From SCGC-AAA076-P13 sp963926355 (GTDB lineage Bacteria; Pseudomonadota; Gammaproteobacteria; Magnimaribacterales; D2472): DNA of 40,134 nucleotides. Shown one piece after another: positions 40,053 through 40,134 of the stretch. Position 1 is the stretch's first letter; each line of letters begins with the position of its first letter. The position numbers and the translations under genes are program-made. The notes beneath the pieces were generated by a model that was given only the letters and a program-made list of their open reading frames with translations, was not told where the DNA came from and did no database searches. The stretch covers positions 1 to 40,134 of the forward strand of contig CAWUWW010000005.1 in the NCBI GenBank assembly GCA_963926355.1, given 5' to 3'.

Positions 40053-40134
40053 TTTGAACTCCTGCAAGTCTTACTTGATCCATAGTCTCTACTAAAAAAC
40101 CTGTTTTTGAAGCCTTGTCTGCTTGAATAATAAC
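40024..40134 (-). CDS. exbD: ExbD/TolR-family protein, 5'-truncated by window edge
   Basis: The last 36 residues are visible: VIIQADKASKTGFLVETMDQ followed by VRLAGVQNVSIAASQD and a TGA stop. The V-x-I-x-A-D-x-x-x-x-x-x-x-V-x-x-x-M-D-x-x-R-x-A-G pattern is the C-terminal periplasmic domain of ExbD, which with ExbB forms the proton-driven motor for TonB. The stop lies 29 bp inside tonB. exbB is presumably further upstream, outside the window. Confidence 0.88.
   Translation of the reverse strand, partial: VIIQADKASKTGFLVETMDQVRLAGVQNVSIAASQD

Overview
The window (about one third G+C, very short intergenic gaps) looks like the chromosome of a small-genome, free-living marine gammaproteobacterium. 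The SAR86/OM60-like oligotroph clades are my best guess, inferred from gene families and order rather than from any rRNA. Supporting signs are close YadG/YadH, CoaBC-PanBCD, YheS and BolA proteins, a TonB-dependent receptor with ExbD/TonB, a CaiB-type CoA-transferase, a DUF3604 gene and many overlapping or abutting genes. No insertion sequence, phage, CRISPR array or toxin-antitoxin locus was recognised.

Layout. 1-1.3 kb: the truncated end of pdxJ and an F420-type gamma-glutamyl ligase (cofE), divergent from a tiny Trm112-like gene and tRNA-Arg(ACG). 1.6-6.1 kb: three housekeeping genes (YheS-like ABC-F, HI0933 flavoprotein, RhlE helicase). 6.2-9.5 kb: a pantothenate/CoA operon, coaBC-panB-panC-panD. 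9.5-13.5 kb: DUF3604, a membrane-anchored parvulin-like protein and a HupE/UreJ-like protein. 13.7-17.5 kb: a secreted beta-propeller phytase, tRNA-Arg(TCG), and a TonB-dependent receptor with a strong terminator. 17.7-20.6 kb: rhodanese and EamA genes behind a structured leader with a terminator, then an AT-rich patch holding a 69-codon gene under an SOS (LexA) box, a MASE1-like membrane protein, a small winged-helix regulator and tRNA-Ser(GGA). 20.7-23.1 kb: queF with the yadGH ABC-2 exporter. 23.1-27.3 kb: MoxR ATPase, CoxE-like VWA protein, a permease and a thioesterase. 27.4-32.3 kb: tatD, a CaiB/BaiF CoA-transferase, an RND exporter, bolA and a 60-aa protein. 32.3-35.0 kb: an LpxH-like phosphatase divergent from an ELM1-family protein and a GT4 glycosyltransferase. 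35.0-40.1 kb: a MacAB-like export system, a TPR protein, tonB and the end of exbD.

How the genes work together. ExbD/TonB would energise the outer-membrane receptor at 15-17.5 kb, whose neighbour is a secreted phytase, so scavenging of organic phosphorus is a reasonable but unproven theme. The pan/coa operon gives complete pantoate and beta-alanine to phosphopantetheine capability apart from PanE/IlvC and CoaA/D/E, which are not in the window. The strongest second-look items are the SOS-controlled small gene whose LexA box sits exactly between -35 and -10, the structured leader/terminator before the EamA gene, the recurrent placement of TATAAT-like elements only 5-9 bp before start codons (possible leaderless mRNAs), and cofE in a gammaproteobacterium.
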